A stretch of DNA of 30,597 bases from Pseudomonadota bacterium (lineage in GTDB: Bacteria; Pseudomonadota; Alphaproteobacteria; Rhizobiales; Tepidamorphaceae): contig JAEWYT010000154.1 of assembly GCA_023458595.1 (NCBI GenBank), positions 1 to 30,597 on the forward strand, given 5' to 3'. Position numbers and translations under genes: made by a program. The notes beneath the pieces are model-generated. The model was given only the letters and a program-made list of their open reading frames with translations. It was not told where the DNA came from and did not search any database. Positions 8,558 to 17,099 of this stretch are shown here, one piece after another (positions within the stretch are counted from its first letter, which is position 1; every line of letters begins with the position of its first letter).

Positions 8558-9907
8558 TCAACCGGCCAGCGCCCGGTGGATCGATTCCGCCGCATCGCGG
8601 CCGTCGGCGACGGCCTGGACGGTCAGGTCCTCGCCGCCGGTGACGCAGTCGCCGCCGGCCCAGACGCCTTCGAGCGACGTGCGGCCCTCGGCATCGACGA
8701 CGATCTTGCCGCCGTCGATCTTCAGCGTGCCGCCGAGCGGCGCCTCGACCAGCGTCTGGCCGATCGCCTTGAACACCATGTCGGCGGGCAGGCTGAAGGT
8801 CTCGCCGGTGCCGACGACCCTGCCCCCGTCGAGACAGGTGCGCTCCAGCACGATCGCGCTCGCGCGGCCGTTCTCGCCGGTGACCGCGTTCGGCTTCACC
8901 CAGTGCAGGATGCGCACGCCGTTCACCTGCGCCAGTTCCTGCTCGAATTCGCTGGCGCCCATCTGCTCCGCTCCGCGGCGATAGGCGATGGTCACGTCCT
9001 CGGCGCCGAGGTGGCGGGCCTGGACGGCCATGTCGATCGCCGTCATGCCGCCGCCGATGACGACGACGCGGCGCCCGATCGGCAGCTTCGAGACGTCCTT
9101 CGCCTGGCGCAGGCCGGCGATGTAGTCGACCGCGTCGCCGACGCCGTCGAGGTCCTCGCCCTCGGCCCGCAGCGCGTTGACGCCGCCGAGGCCAATCCCC
9201 AGGAACACCGCGTCGAACTTCGACCGCAGGTCGGCCAGCGCGATGTCGCGGCCGAGCGCCCTGCCGGTCTCGACCGTGACGCCGCCGATCGACAGGACGA
9301 AGTCGACCTCGCGCTGGGCGAAGCCGTCGACGGTCTTGTAGGCGGCGATACCGTATTCATCGAGGCCGCCTAGCTTGGGCCTGGCCTCGAAGATCGTCAC
9401 CGCGTGGCCCTTTCGGGCGAGGGCGTGGGCGCAGGCGAGCCCGGCCGGGCCGCCGCCGACGACGGCCACGGTCTTGCCGGTGTCGGGCGCGCGTTCGTAC
9501 AGCGTCTCGCCGGACTCCATGAAGTGGTCTGTCGCGTAGCGCTGGAGCATGCCGATCCTGACCGGCTTGCCCTCGCCCTCCACGCGAACGCAGACCTCCT
9601 CGCACAGCGTCTCGGTCGGGCAGACGCGGGCGCACATGCCGCCGAGGATGTTCTGGGCGAAGATGGTCTTGGCCGCCCCGTCCGGATTGCCGGTCGATAT
9701 CTCGCGGATGAACAGCGGAATGTCGATCGACGTCGGGCAGGCGCTCATGCACGGCGCGTCGAAGCAGAACAGGCACCGATCGGCCTCGACCATCGCCTCG
9801 TGCGGCGTCAGGCGCGGGTGCAGGTCGGCGAAATTCTTTGCATAAGCGTCGGCCGGCAGGCGGCCTGCGGCAATATCGGGACCGCCGGCATTGGGCTGCG
9901 ATGCCAT
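8558..9907 (-). CDS. preT: Dihydropyrimidine dehydrogenase FAD subunit PreT
   Basis: 449 aa. Family knowledge: PreT takes electrons from NADH through FAD and Fe-S centres and passes them to PreA. The N-terminal Fe-S cysteines are CLFCFDAPCMSAC (45-57) and CARVCPTETLCEEVC (92-106). The FAD Rossmann motif VAVVGGGPAGLACA is near 147-160 and the nucleotide-binding VVVIGGGMTAIDMA near 280. The C-terminal GVWAGGDCVTGG binds FAD. ATG 9907 is preferred because GGAGGAGGAGA sits just upstream; the upstream in-frame start would fall in a structured leader. First gene of preT-methyltransferase-preA. Glutamate synthase small-subunit homologues look similar, but adjacency to preA decides the call. Confidence 0.92.
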   Translation of the reverse strand: MASQPNAGGPDIAAGRLPADAYAKNFADLHPRLTPHEAMVEADRCLFCFDAPCMSACPTSIDIPLFIREISTGNPDGAAKTIFAQNILGGMCARVCPTETLCEEVCVRVEGEGKPVRIGMLQRYATDHFMESGETLYERAPDTGKTVAVVGGGPAGLACAHALARKGHAVTIFEARPKLGGLDEYGIAAYKTVDGFAQREVDFVLSIGGVTVETGRALGRDIALADLRSKFDAVFLGIGLGGVNALRAEGEDLDGVGDAVDYIAGLRQAKDVSKLPIGRRVVVIGGGMTAIDMAVQARHLGAEDVTIAYRRGAEQMGASEFEQELAQVNGVRILHWVKPNAVTGENGRASAIVLERTCLDGGRVVGTGETFSLPADMVFKAIGQTLVEAPLGGTLKIDGGKIVVDAEGRTSLEGVWAGGDCVTGGEDLTVQAVADGRDAAESIHRALAG

Positions 9908-9929
9908 CCCGTCTCTCCTCCTCCAAAGG

Positions 9930-10006
9930 CGAGTAGCCGGCATCTCCACCCCCTGCGCTTCGGCGGTTGGGGACGCCGCCGCGCAACTGAAGCCGCCGGC
10001 TACTCG
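9930..10006 (-). promoter_or_regulatory. Structured 5' leader of preT
   Basis: On the minus strand CGAGTAGCCGGC pairs perfectly with GCCGGCTACTCG (12-bp stem, arms 9995-10006 and 9930-9941). The enclosed ~53 nt hold a second hairpin, GCGC-GGCGG / CCGCC-GAA-GCGC. The structure ends just before the GGAGGAGGAG ribosome site of preT, so it could act as a translational switch. It matches no riboswitch I recognise. No U tract follows, which argues against a terminator. Confidence 0.5.
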
Positions 10007-10023
10007 AAACGTAGCCTGCCAGA

Positions 10024-10060
10024 ATTATTCACCCGATCAAAATTTTTATCAATCGGTCAA
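10024..10060 (-). promoter_or_regulatory. preT promoter with overlapping RutR-like site
   Basis: On the minus strand TTGATA (10052-10047), 17 nt, then AATAAT (10029-10024) form a good sigma70-type promoter. TTGACCGATTGATAAA (10060-10045) overlaps the -35 element and matches the RutR box at 11 of 14 positions. The same TTGACC-N4-GATAAA form occurs upstream of the BMP transporter. Confidence 0.6.
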
Positions 10061-10086
10061 AATATCTGAACCGACGCAAGCCCGGC

Positions 10087-11391
10087 TCATCCCGACTCCG
10101 AGGCGTCCTTCGGGGCGTAGGAGGCGTGGTCGACGGTCACCGGCCTGCCGAGCAGGTCGAGGCTCGCGAGGCGGGCCGGCGTCTCGGCGATCACCCTGCC
10201 GCGGCGGATCACGGCGAGCCGCGTCGCCTTAAGGCGGATCGCCTCGATCGGGTCGGCCGCCTGGAGCAACACCATGTCGGCGTTGCAGCCCACATCAAGG
10301 CCGTAGCCGTCGAGATGCATCACCGCCGCGCCGCCCTTCGTCACCCGGTCGAAACACCAGCGCATGTCGTCGCGGCTCGTCATCAGCGCGACGTGCAGGC
10401 CCATCGCGGCGACCTCGAGCATGTCGGCGTTGCCGAGCGAGTACCACGGGTCCATCACGCAGTCGTGGCCGAAGGCGACCTCGATGTCGTGCGCCCTCAT
10501 CTCCGGCACCCGCGTCATGCCGCGGCGCTTCGGATAGGTGTCGTGGCGGCCCTGGATGACGATGTTGATGAGCGGATTGGGCGTCGCCGAGACCCGCGCT
10601 TCGGCCATCAGCGGCAGGAGCTTGGAGACGTAGTAGTTGTCCATCGAGTGCATGGAGGTCAGGTGCGAGCCGTTGACCCTGCCCTGCAGCCCGAGGCGCT
10701 GGGTCTCGTAGGTAAGCGTCTCGATGTGGCGCGACATCGGATCGTCCGTCTCGTCGCAGTGCATGTCGACGAGCAGGCCGCGCTTCGCCGCGATCTCGCA
10801 GAGCGCGGTCACGCTGCGGGCGCCGTCGGCCATGGTGCGCTCGAAATGCGGGATGCCGCCGACGACGTCGACGCCCATGTCCAGCGCCCGTTCCAGGTTC
10901 CTCGCCGCCGTCGGCGAGCGGTAGTAGCCGTCCTGGGGGAAGGCGCAGAGCTGCAGGTCGATGTAGGGGGCGACCTCCTTCTTCACGTCCAGCAGCGCCT
11001 CGACAGCGAGCAGGCGGTCGTCGCAGACGTCGACATGGGATCGAATCGCGAGGAGCCCTTGGCTCACCGCCAGATCGCAATATTTCAGCGCCCGCTCCTT
11101 CACCGCCTCGTGGGTCAGGAGGGGCTTCAGCTCGCCCCACAGCGCGATTCCTTCGAGCAGCGTGCCGGATCTGTTGAGGCGCGGGATGCCGAGCGACAGC
11201 GTCGCGTCCATGTGGAAGTGCGGATCGACGAAGGGCGGGGAGACGAGCCGTCCGCCCGCGTCGATCACCCGCCCGGCCTCGCCCGCGACGGCACGCTCCA
11301 CGGCGGCGATCCTGCCGTCCCTGCAGGCGATATCGATGCCGGCTCGTCCATCCGGCAGGGTCGCGTTTCTGACGATCAGGTCGAAGGTCAT
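10087..11391 (-). CDS. codA: Cytosine deaminase-like amidohydrolase
   Basis: 434 aa, aligning by eye with E. coli CodA along its length with a constant 3-residue offset. Metal and catalytic residues are present: His58 and His60 in DPHFHMD, Gln153 in AFPQDG, His211 and Glu214 in DMHCDET, His243 in GSHLTSMHS, and Asp310 in FGHDC. NIVIQGRHDTYPKRRG is nearly the CodA text. Family knowledge: CodA deaminates cytosine (and isoguanine) to uracil in the cytosol. The residue matching E. coli Asp314, next to C5 of the ring, is Cys311, so substrate preference may differ. ATG 11391 is chosen because an ATG 24 bp upstream sits on a palindrome without a Shine-Dalgarno. Last gene of the BMP-ABC operon; the uracil product would feed PreTA. 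Confidence 0.87.
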   Translation of the reverse strand: MTFDLIVRNATLPDGRAGIDIACRDGRIAAVERAVAGEAGRVIDAGGRLVSPPFVDPHFHMDATLSLGIPRLNRSGTLLEGIALWGELKPLLTHEAVKERALKYCDLAVSQGLLAIRSHVDVCDDRLLAVEALLDVKKEVAPYIDLQLCAFPQDGYYRSPTAARNLERALDMGVDVVGGIPHFERTMADGARSVTALCEIAAKRGLLVDMHCDETDDPMSRHIETLTYETQRLGLQGRVNGSHLTSMHSMDNYYVSKLLPLMAEARVSATPNPLINIVIQGRHDTYPKRRGMTRVPEMRAHDIEVAFGHDCVMDPWYSLGNADMLEVAAMGLHVALMTSRDDMRWCFDRVTKGGAAVMHLDGYGLDVGCNADMVLLQAADPIEAIRLKATRLAVIRRGRVIAETPARLASLDLLGRPVTVDHASYAPKDASESG

Positions 11392-11413
11392 CGGGGCTAT
11401 CTTCTCATTCGGC

Positions 11414-11498
11414 ATTGCCGGGCCCAACCCGGCAATCTCTGGATACGGAATACCACACGAGATCCCCGGATCTTCGCTGCGCTGCGTCCGGAGATGAC
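11414..11498. repeat. Palindromic repeats between permease and codA
   Basis: ATTGCCGGG-CCCAA-CCCGGCAAT (11414-11436) is a perfect palindromic hairpin. GATCCCCGGATCTTCGCTGC through CCGGAGATGAC (11459-11498) is a common Hyphomicrobiales-type intergenic repeat. Both sit in the 128-bp gap between codirectional genes. Confidence 0.6.
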
Positions 11499-11519
11499 GT
11501 GGGTACGAGACCGGCCGTC

Positions 11520-12461
11520 TCACCGCTGTCCCTTGAACCACGGCACCAGCAGGGCGCGCGGATAGTCGGCCTTCCGCGCCACGACGACCAGCGCGACGAT
11601 CGAGAAGACGTATGGCAGCATCAGGAAGACCTGGCTCGGCAGGAAGGCGCCGACCTCGGTCTGCAGGCGCACCTGGAAGGCGTCGAAGGCGCCGAACAGG
11701 AGCGCGCCGAGCAGCGCCTTGCCGGGCCGCCACGAGGCGAAGACGGTGAGCGCGATGCAGATCCAGCCGCGGCCGTTGACCATGCCGAAGAAGAAGGCGT
11801 CGAAGGCGGACATCGTTAGGAAGGCCCCGCCGATCGCCATCAGGGCGGATCCGGCGACGACGGCGCCGATCCTGAGGCCGTAGACCGACAGCCCCTGCGC
11901 GTCGACGGAGGCCGGATTGTCGCCGACGGCCCGAAGCGCCAAGCCGAGCGGCGTGCGGTAGAGCACCCAGGCGACGACCCCGACCATGACGAAGGCTAGC
12001 CAGGTGAGCGCCGTCTGGTTGAACAGCGCCGGGCCGAGGAACGGAATGTCGGAAAGGACCGGGATATCGAGCGGCTGGAACGGCACGATGCGCGGCGGCG
12101 AGGAGACGTCCGGCAGGGCGGTTCGATAGGCGAAATAGGCGAGCGAGGAGGCAAGCAGCGTCACGCCGATCCCCGAGACGTGCTGCGACAGGCCGAGCGG
12201 CACCGTCAGCCCGGCGTGCAAGAGGCCGAACACGCCGCCGGTCGCCGCCGCCACGAGAATGCCGCCCCACAGCGGCAGGCCGAGCCACACCGCCATCCAG
12301 CCGGCCATCGCGCCGGCGGTGAAGATGCCCTCGATGCCGAGGTTGAGGACGCCGGCCCGCTCGCAGATCAGCGCGCCGAGGACGCCGAAGATCAGCGGCG
12401 AGGCGATGCGGACGGCGGCGGCCCAGAAGTTCGCGGTCCAGAGGATCTCGAGGATTTCCAT
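11520..12461 (-). CDS. ABC transporter permease, BMP/nucleoside type (second permease)
   Basis: 313 aa with about eight to ten hydrophobic segments. It belongs to the branched-chain/simple-sugar permease superfamily: ASPLIFGVLGALICERAGVLNLGIEGIF at about 20-47 is the hallmark N-terminus of the shorter permease of BMP-dependent nucleoside importers (YufQ type). TPLGLALRAVGDNPASVDAQGL near 175-196 carries the EAA-like coupling loop. It should form a heterodimer with the permease encoded just upstream in the inner membrane. ATG 12461 has GGAGGAGACC upstream. Ligand class (nucleoside, purine or pyrimidine) is inferred from the BMP partner and codA downstream. Confidence 0.9.
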   Translation of the reverse strand: MEILEILWTANFWAAAVRIASPLIFGVLGALICERAGVLNLGIEGIFTAGAMAGWMAVWLGLPLWGGILVAAATGGVFGLLHAGLTVPLGLSQHVSGIGVTLLASSLAYFAYRTALPDVSSPPRIVPFQPLDIPVLSDIPFLGPALFNQTALTWLAFVMVGVVAWVLYRTPLGLALRAVGDNPASVDAQGLSVYGLRIGAVVAGSALMAIGGAFLTMSAFDAFFFGMVNGRGWICIALTVFASWRPGKALLGALLFGAFDAFQVRLQTEVGAFLPSQVFLMLPYVFSIVALVVVARKADYPRALLVPWFKGQR

Positions 12462-12515
12462 CAGGGTCTCCTCCCGGCGCCACGGTGCGAGCGTTCGCCG
12501 GGCGGAAGGGCGGAG

Positions 12516-12666
12516 GGCCCCTCACCCCGGCCCTCTCCCCGGCGGGGAGAGGGAGCCCGTACGGCCGGCGTCGCGCTCGCCGGCAGCGCGCGCGCGCCGC
12601 GGCACTCCGATTGCGGCATTCGTCTCCCTCGCCCCGCTTGCGGGGAGAGGGCCGGGGTTAGGGGCC
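12516..12666. repeat. Inverted pair of CCCTCTCCCCGC-GCGGGGAGAGGG repeats
   Basis: Two oppositely oriented copies: CCCCTCACCCCGGCCCTCTC running into GGCGGGGAGAGGGAG (12516-12555), and CTCCCTCGCCCC through GGGGAGAGGGCCGGGGTTAGGGGCC (12624-12666). Each can form its own hairpin and the pair can form a larger one. This fills the 231-bp gap between the two permeases, which shows no gene. Confidence 0.78.
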
Positions 12667-12692
12667 GTGTGCCATCGAACCAGACCACCGCC

Positions 12693-13778
12693 CTACCCCT
12701 CCCCGCCGGCATGGGCCGCGTGATGGCGGCCGACCCAGCGGATGCGGAAGCGCACCAGGAAGCCGCCGATCAGGACGCAAAGGAGCGACATCGCGACCAC
12801 GAGATCGGCGAGATAGCTGGAGACGCCGATCGCCCGGCTCATGGAATCGGCGCCGACGAAGACGCTGGCGACGAACAGGGCGGCGGCGACAACGCCGAGC
12901 GGCGACAGGCCCGCCAGCATGGCGACGACGATGCCGGCGTAGCCGAACCCCGGCGACAGATCGGCGGTGAGATAGCCCTTCAGGCCCGCGACCTCGCCGA
13001 CGCCGGCGAGGCCCGCCAGGCCGCCGGAGATCAGCGCGACGCGGACGATCGTCGCCGTCACGGGAATGCCGGCATAGCGGGCGGCGGAGGCGTTCTCCCC
13101 GACGGCGCGGATCTCGTAGCCCCAGACCGTGTAGCGCATCATCACGTGGACCAGCACGGCCATGACGAGTCCGATCAGCAGGCCGGAATGGACGCGCATG
13201 CGGGCGATGAGGGTCGGCAGCATCGCCTCGTCGACGATCGGCGAGGATTGCGGCCAGCCGAGGCCCATCGGGTCCTTCAGCGCCCCTTCGAGCATCATCT
13301 GCACGAACAGGAGGACGATGAAGTTCAGCAGCAGCGTCGTGACCACCTCGTCAGCGCCGAACCTGAGCTTCAGCAGCGCCGGCCCGAGCATCAAGAGCGC
13401 GCCCGCAACGGCGCCGGCGAGCACCACCACCGGGATCATCATCCAACTCGGCCCGCCGATCGCGCCGGTGCCGATCGCGACGGCGGCGAGCGCGCCGGCG
13501 TAGAGCTGGCCCTCGCCGCCGATGTTCCAGAGCTTCGCCCGGAAGGCGACGGCCGCGGCAAGGCCGGTCAGAATCAAGGGCGTCGTGCGGGTCAGCGTCT
13601 CGGAGAAGGCGAACACCGAGCCGTAGGCGCCTTTCACCATCAGACCGTAGGCCGACAGGATCGGCGCGTCGGCGAAGGCGAGCGGGATCGCGGCGAGCGC
13701 CAGCGCGACGACGGCCGCGGCGACCGGCACGACGACGGAGAGGACCGGCGAGACGGGGCGGGGCTCGAAGCGGATCAC
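12693..13778 (-). CDS. ABC transporter permease, BMP/nucleoside type (first permease)
   Basis: 361 aa, the longer permease (YufP type) of BMP-dependent importers. LILTGLAAAVAFRAKLWNIGGEGQLYAGAL near residues 68-97 contains the signature NIGGEGQ; GYEIRAVGENASAARYAGI near 240 is the coupling region; about nine membrane segments are visible. The GTG at 13778 (GTG-ATC-CGC) is chosen because GGAGGACGC lies just upstream. Longer ATG starts would translate the palindromic repeat at 13809-13893, giving an implausible Arg/Asp-rich extension. It follows the ATPase after a repeat-filled gap of 307 bp. Confidence 0.9.
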   Translation of the reverse strand: MIRFEPRPVSPVLSVVVPVAAAVVALALAAIPLAFADAPILSAYGLMVKGAYGSVFAFSETLTRTTPLILTGLAAAVAFRAKLWNIGGEGQLYAGALAAVAIGTGAIGGPSWMMIPVVVLAGAVAGALLMLGPALLKLRFGADEVVTTLLLNFIVLLFVQMMLEGALKDPMGLGWPQSSPIVDEAMLPTLIARMRVHSGLLIGLVMAVLVHVMMRYTVWGYEIRAVGENASAARYAGIPVTATIVRVALISGGLAGLAGVGEVAGLKGYLTADLSPGFGYAGIVVAMLAGLSPLGVVAAALFVASVFVGADSMSRAIGVSSYLADLVVAMSLLCVLIGGFLVRFRIRWVGRHHAAHAGGEG

Positions 13779-13808
13779 GCCGCGTCCTCCACCTTCAATC
13801 CCTCTCTG

Positions 13809-13893
13809 GTCATGTCCGGGCCTGTCCCGGTCATCCACGGTTTCGTCCGGGCATCGGCCGCTCGTGGATACCCGGGACAAGCCCGGACATGAC
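13809..13893. repeat. GTCATG-CCGGG / CGTGGATACCCGGGACAAG palindromic repeat
   Basis: The ends GTCATGTCCGGGC and GCCCGGACATGAC are perfect 13-bp inverted arms; the inner arms (CTGTCCCGG-TCATCCACG and CGTGGATACCCGGGACAAG) also pair. The same arrangement recurs at 30395-30474. With the next repeat it fills most of the 307-bp gap between ATPase and permease. Confidence 0.82.
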
Positions 13894-13955
13894 GGAGCAA
13901 GGGGCGAGGCGGCGTTTTAGAAGGCAGAGCGTGGGGGATGCCGCGCGGCCGCAAT

Positions 13956-14047
13956 GGGCCCCGGATCAAGTCCGGGGCACGCGTTTGCTTGAATGGCATG
14001 GCATCGCCCCAGGCACAGTCTCGTGCCCCGGACCTGATCCGGGGCCC
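13956..14047. repeat. CCCCGGATCAAGTCCGGGG inverted repeat pair
   Basis: GGGCCCCGGATCAAGTCCGG running into GGCACG (13956-13981) is inverted at 14022-14047 with one mismatch in 26. Each arm is itself a palindrome around GGATCAAGTCC. Related arms are at 22181-22279. Confidence 0.8.
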
Positions 14048-14085
14048 AGGGGCGGTCGCGTCGGAACGGCAGCCGAGTGCGTTTC

Positions 14086-15648
14086 TCACGCCGCGTCCTC
14101 CTCGTCGTGGCCGGCCATCATCATGCCGAGGCGGCCGCGGTCGAGGCCGTCGGCCGGCATCGGCTCGGAGAGGCGGCCGTTGTGGATAACGGCGATCCGG
14201 TCGGAGACGGTCATCAGCTCGTCGAGATCCTCGGAGATCAGCAGCACGCCGGCGCCGCGCCCGCGCGCCGCGAGCAGGCGGCGGTGCACCTCCGTCTGCG
14301 CGCCGACGTCGAGGCCGCGGGTCGGCTGGTTGGCGAGCACGAATCTCGGGTTCCGGTCGAGCACACGGGCGAGGATCAGCTTCTGGATGTTGCCGCCCGA
14401 CAGGAGCCGCGCCGGGGCGTCCGGACCGGGGCAGCGCACGTCGTAGTCGCGGATCGCGGTCTCGGCGCGGGCGCGGATCGGCGCGCGCTTCAGGAAGCCG
14501 GCCGACTGGTAGGCCGGCTCGCGGATTTCCTCGATCACCACGTTCTCGGCGACCGTCATCGCGCCGACGACGCCGTCGTGATGACGGTCCTCGGGAATGC
14601 GGGCGATGCCGGAGCGCGAGAAGCGGCGCGGGTCGAAGTGCGTCACCTTCCCGCCGTAGAGGATCATCTCGCCCGAGGCCGGTGCGGCGAGGCCCGCGAC
14701 GAGGCCGGCGAGCGCCGCCTGTCCGTTGCCCGACACACCGGCGATGCCGACGATCTCGCCCTCGCGGACGGTGAGCGAGACCTCGTGCAGCGACTTCCTC
14801 ACGTCGGCTCCGGCGACGACGACCTCGCGCAGTTCGAGCAGCGGACCGCCGGGCGCGCGCGGGGTTCGCCGGCTCTCGGGCACGTCGCGACCGACCATCA
14901 TCTCGGCGATCCCGCGCCGGTCGGCGTCGGCGCGGGCCATCTCGCCGACCTTCCTGCCCGCGCGCAGCACCGCGATGCGGTCGGAGACGGCCAGCACCTC
15001 GGCGAGCTTGTGGGCGATGAAGATCACCGCCAGCCCGCTTTCGGCGAGATGGCGGACGGTCTCGAACAGGCCCTCTGCCTCCTGCGGCGTCAGCACCGCG
15101 GTCGGCTCGTCCATGACGAGGATGCGGGCGTCGCGATAGAGGGCCTTCAGGATCTCGACGCGCTGCTTCTCGCCGACGGTCAGGCGGGAGACCTGCACGT
15201 CGAGATCGACAGTCAGGCCGGAGCGGTTCATCAGCTCGGCTACCTTGCGCCGCGCGGGTCCGGTGGAGAGCCGAAGGCTCAGGCTCGGTCCCGTGCCGAG
15301 CACGATATTTTCCAGGCCGGTGAGGTTCTCGGCGAGCGTGAAGTGCTGGTGGACCATGCCGATGCCGGCGGCGAGCGCGGCATGCGGGGAGCCGGGCTCG
15401 AGGGGCTCCAGGACACCGGTCTCGCCGGCGACCAGAACGTCGCCCTCGTCGGCCACGTAGTGGCCGAACAGGATGTTCATCAGCGTCGTCTTGCCGGCGC
15501 CGTTCTCGCCGAGCAGGGCGAGTATCTCGCCACGGCGCAGCTCCAGGTCGATCGCGTCGTTGGCGAGAAGCGGCCCGAAGCGCTTCGTGATGCCACGAAG
15601 CGCCAGGACCACGGGCTGCGAAGAAGTCCTGGATGAAGTTCCGGTCAT
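14086..15648 (-). CDS. ABC transporter ATP-binding protein, BMP/nucleoside type
   Basis: 520 aa with two tandem ABC domains, as in YufO-type ATPases. Domain 1 (about 14-250): Walker A GENGAGKTT (47-55), signature LTVGEKQR, Walker B ARILVMDEPT. Domain 2 (about 265-510): degenerate Walker A GVSGNGQAAL, signature LLSGGNIQK, and RFVLANQPTRGLD, where the usual DEPT is NQPT. This degenerate second domain is normal for sugar/nucleoside importers of this class. ATG 15648 has GGGGGGAG upstream. It energises import with the two permeases below; the binding-protein gene lies 366 bp upstream across repeats. Confidence 0.92.
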   Translation of the reverse strand: MTGTSSRTSSQPVVLALRGITKRFGPLLANDAIDLELRRGEILALLGENGAGKTTLMNILFGHYVADEGDVLVAGETGVLEPLEPGSPHAALAAGIGMVHQHFTLAENLTGLENIVLGTGPSLSLRLSTGPARRKVAELMNRSGLTVDLDVQVSRLTVGEKQRVEILKALYRDARILVMDEPTAVLTPQEAEGLFETVRHLAESGLAVIFIAHKLAEVLAVSDRIAVLRAGRKVGEMARADADRRGIAEMMVGRDVPESRRTPRAPGGPLLELREVVVAGADVRKSLHEVSLTVREGEIVGIAGVSGNGQAALAGLVAGLAAPASGEMILYGGKVTHFDPRRFSRSGIARIPEDRHHDGVVGAMTVAENVVIEEIREPAYQSAGFLKRAPIRARAETAIRDYDVRCPGPDAPARLLSGGNIQKLILARVLDRNPRFVLANQPTRGLDVGAQTEVHRRLLAARGRGAGVLLISEDLDELMTVSDRIAVIHNGRLSEPMPADGLDRGRLGMMMAGHDEEDAA

Positions 15649-15772
15649 CGGATCGGCTCCCCCCGATCGGCCGTCACGGTAGCACGGCCCGCTGGCGCTG
15701 CCCTCGCCTTTGGGGCCCGGGCGTTCGCCGCTCGAAATGCTTTTGCATTTCGTCCGTAGATGGACCGCTCCT

Positions 15773-15812
15773 CATCCCCCTCCCCGCACCTCCCCCACGA
15801 GGGGAGGGAGAA
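15773..15812. repeat. CCCTCCCC...GGGGAGGG intergenic repeat
   Basis: CCCCCTCCCCGCACCTCCCC followed by CACGAGGGGAGGGAGAA is akin to the arms at 23548-23690. It lies in the gap between the BMP gene and its ATPase. Confidence 0.62.
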
Positions 15813-15933
15813 CGCGCCGCCCGCCCTCATGTCGTCGACGGAAGGAGCTTCGAGAGGAGAATATCTAGCATCCTGCCGCTCTTCTCCCCTCCCCCAGCGA
15901 AGTCGGGTGTTCCCGGCTTCGCCGTCTTGCCCG

Positions 15934-15959
15934 GCGACATCGGAAGCATCCGATGTCGC
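15934..15959. repeat. Perfect 11-bp-stem hairpin after the BMP gene
   Basis: GCGACATCGGA-AGCA-TCCGATGTCGC, flanked by C-rich and G-rich arms (about 15889-15898 and 15961-15971) that extend the fold. It follows the BMP stop by ~55 bp in the transcription direction, a position that in many importers protects the binding-protein mRNA and lowers expression of the downstream membrane genes. The rest of 15649-16014 shows no gene. Confidence 0.6.
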
Positions 15960-16014
15960 ACTGGGAGGGGGCGGTGGCGGGCCCGGCGCGAGCGCCGAGC
16001 GACCTTGCCGCGGT

Positions 16015-17025
16015 CTACATCGTCGACTTGGGCTCGGCGTCGTTGACGTTGACGCGGAACAGGCCGTCCTTGATCTCCTGTTCCTTCTCCTTGGCGGCCT
16101 TCACCGCCTCGGCGGGCGCGAGCGTCTCGTCGACGACGAAGGAGCCGCCGCCGTAGGCCATGTAGCTGAACTGGCCGTAGTCCGCCGGCTCGAAAGTCCC
16201 CTCGACGACGGCGCCGATGGCGCGATCGACGGTCGGCTCCATGTGCCAGAGCGCGCTCGCCAGGATCGTGCCGGGATAGTCTGCGGCGGTGTCGATGACG
16301 TTGCCGATCGCCTTGACGCCGCGCTCCTTGGCCGCGTCGGACACGCCGAAGCGCTCGGCGTAGAGGATGTCGGCGCCCTTGTCGATCATGGCGAACGCGG
16401 CTTCCTTGGCCTTCGGCGGGTCGTACCAGGAGTTGATGAAGGTGACGAGGAACTTCACCTCGGGATTGACCGACAGCGCGCCCTCCATGAAGGCGTTCAT
16501 CAGGCGGTTCACCTCGGGGATCGCGTAGCCGCCGACCATGCCGATGATGTTCGACTTGGTGGAGGCGCCGGCGATCATGCCGGTCAGGTAGCTCGGCTCG
16601 TGGATGAAGTTGTCGAACACCGCAAAGTTCGGCTGCGAGGGCCCGAAGGAGGAGCCGAGCAGGAAGGCGGTGTCGGGATACTCGGCCGCCACCTTGCGGG
16701 CGGCGCGCTCGACGGCGAAGGCCTCGCCGAGGACGAGATCCATGCCCTGCTCGGCATATTCGCGCATAACGCGCTCGTAGTCGGTGTTGGCGACGTTCTC
16801 GGAATAGACGTAGGTGATGTCGCCGCGATCCTTGGCGGCGTTGAGCGCCTTGTGGATGCGGCTCACCCACTGCTGCTCGACCGGCACGGTGTAGATCGCC
16901 GCGACCTTGATGGGTTTCGCCTTCTGGGCGTGGGCCGGCGCGCCGCCGATGCCGACGCAAAGCGCGAGCGCCGCGGCCGCCAGAGCGGCGCGGCGGGTGA
17001 AACGAACAGTCCAACCGGATTTCAT
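16015..17025 (-). CDS. BMP-family periplasmic substrate-binding protein
   Basis: 336 aa. The signal peptide is about residues 1-33 (Arg-rich start, Ala/Leu core, APAHA cleavage), with no lipobox, so it should be soluble in the periplasm. The mature part begins IKVAAIYTVPVEQQWVSRIH, typical of BMP/PnrA-like binding proteins, with DLVLGEAFAVERAARKVA and PDTAFLLGSSFG in the hinge-side repeats. Family knowledge: relatives bind nucleosides, purines or related bases. ATG 17025 has GGGGAGAAA upstream; a longer start would hide the signal peptide. It is the first gene of the operon BMP-ATPase-permease-permease-codA, with a RutR-like site 280 bp upstream. The deaminase in the operon suggests cytosine or a cytosine nucleoside as ligand, but this is not shown. 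Confidence 0.9.
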   Translation of the reverse strand: MKSGWTVRFTRRAALAAAALALCVGIGGAPAHAQKAKPIKVAAIYTVPVEQQWVSRIHKALNAAKDRGDITYVYSENVANTDYERVMREYAEQGMDLVLGEAFAVERAARKVAAEYPDTAFLLGSSFGPSQPNFAVFDNFIHEPSYLTGMIAGASTKSNIIGMVGGYAIPEVNRLMNAFMEGALSVNPEVKFLVTFINSWYDPPKAKEAAFAMIDKGADILYAERFGVSDAAKERGVKAIGNVIDTAADYPGTILASALWHMEPTVDRAIGAVVEGTFEPADYGQFSYMAYGGGSFVVDETLAPAEAVKAAKEKEQEIKDGLFRVNVNDAEPKSTM

Positions 17026-17099
17026 GTGACTTTCTCCCCTCTCTGCGATCGTTGATCGATGACGCGTCTTCCCCAACAGGGAAGCTCACGAAACAAGAA

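Noticed and set aside
9930..10006. preT leader hairpin as the terminator of the codA operon
   Set aside because: No U tract follows on either strand, and a promoter lies between codA and the hairpin.
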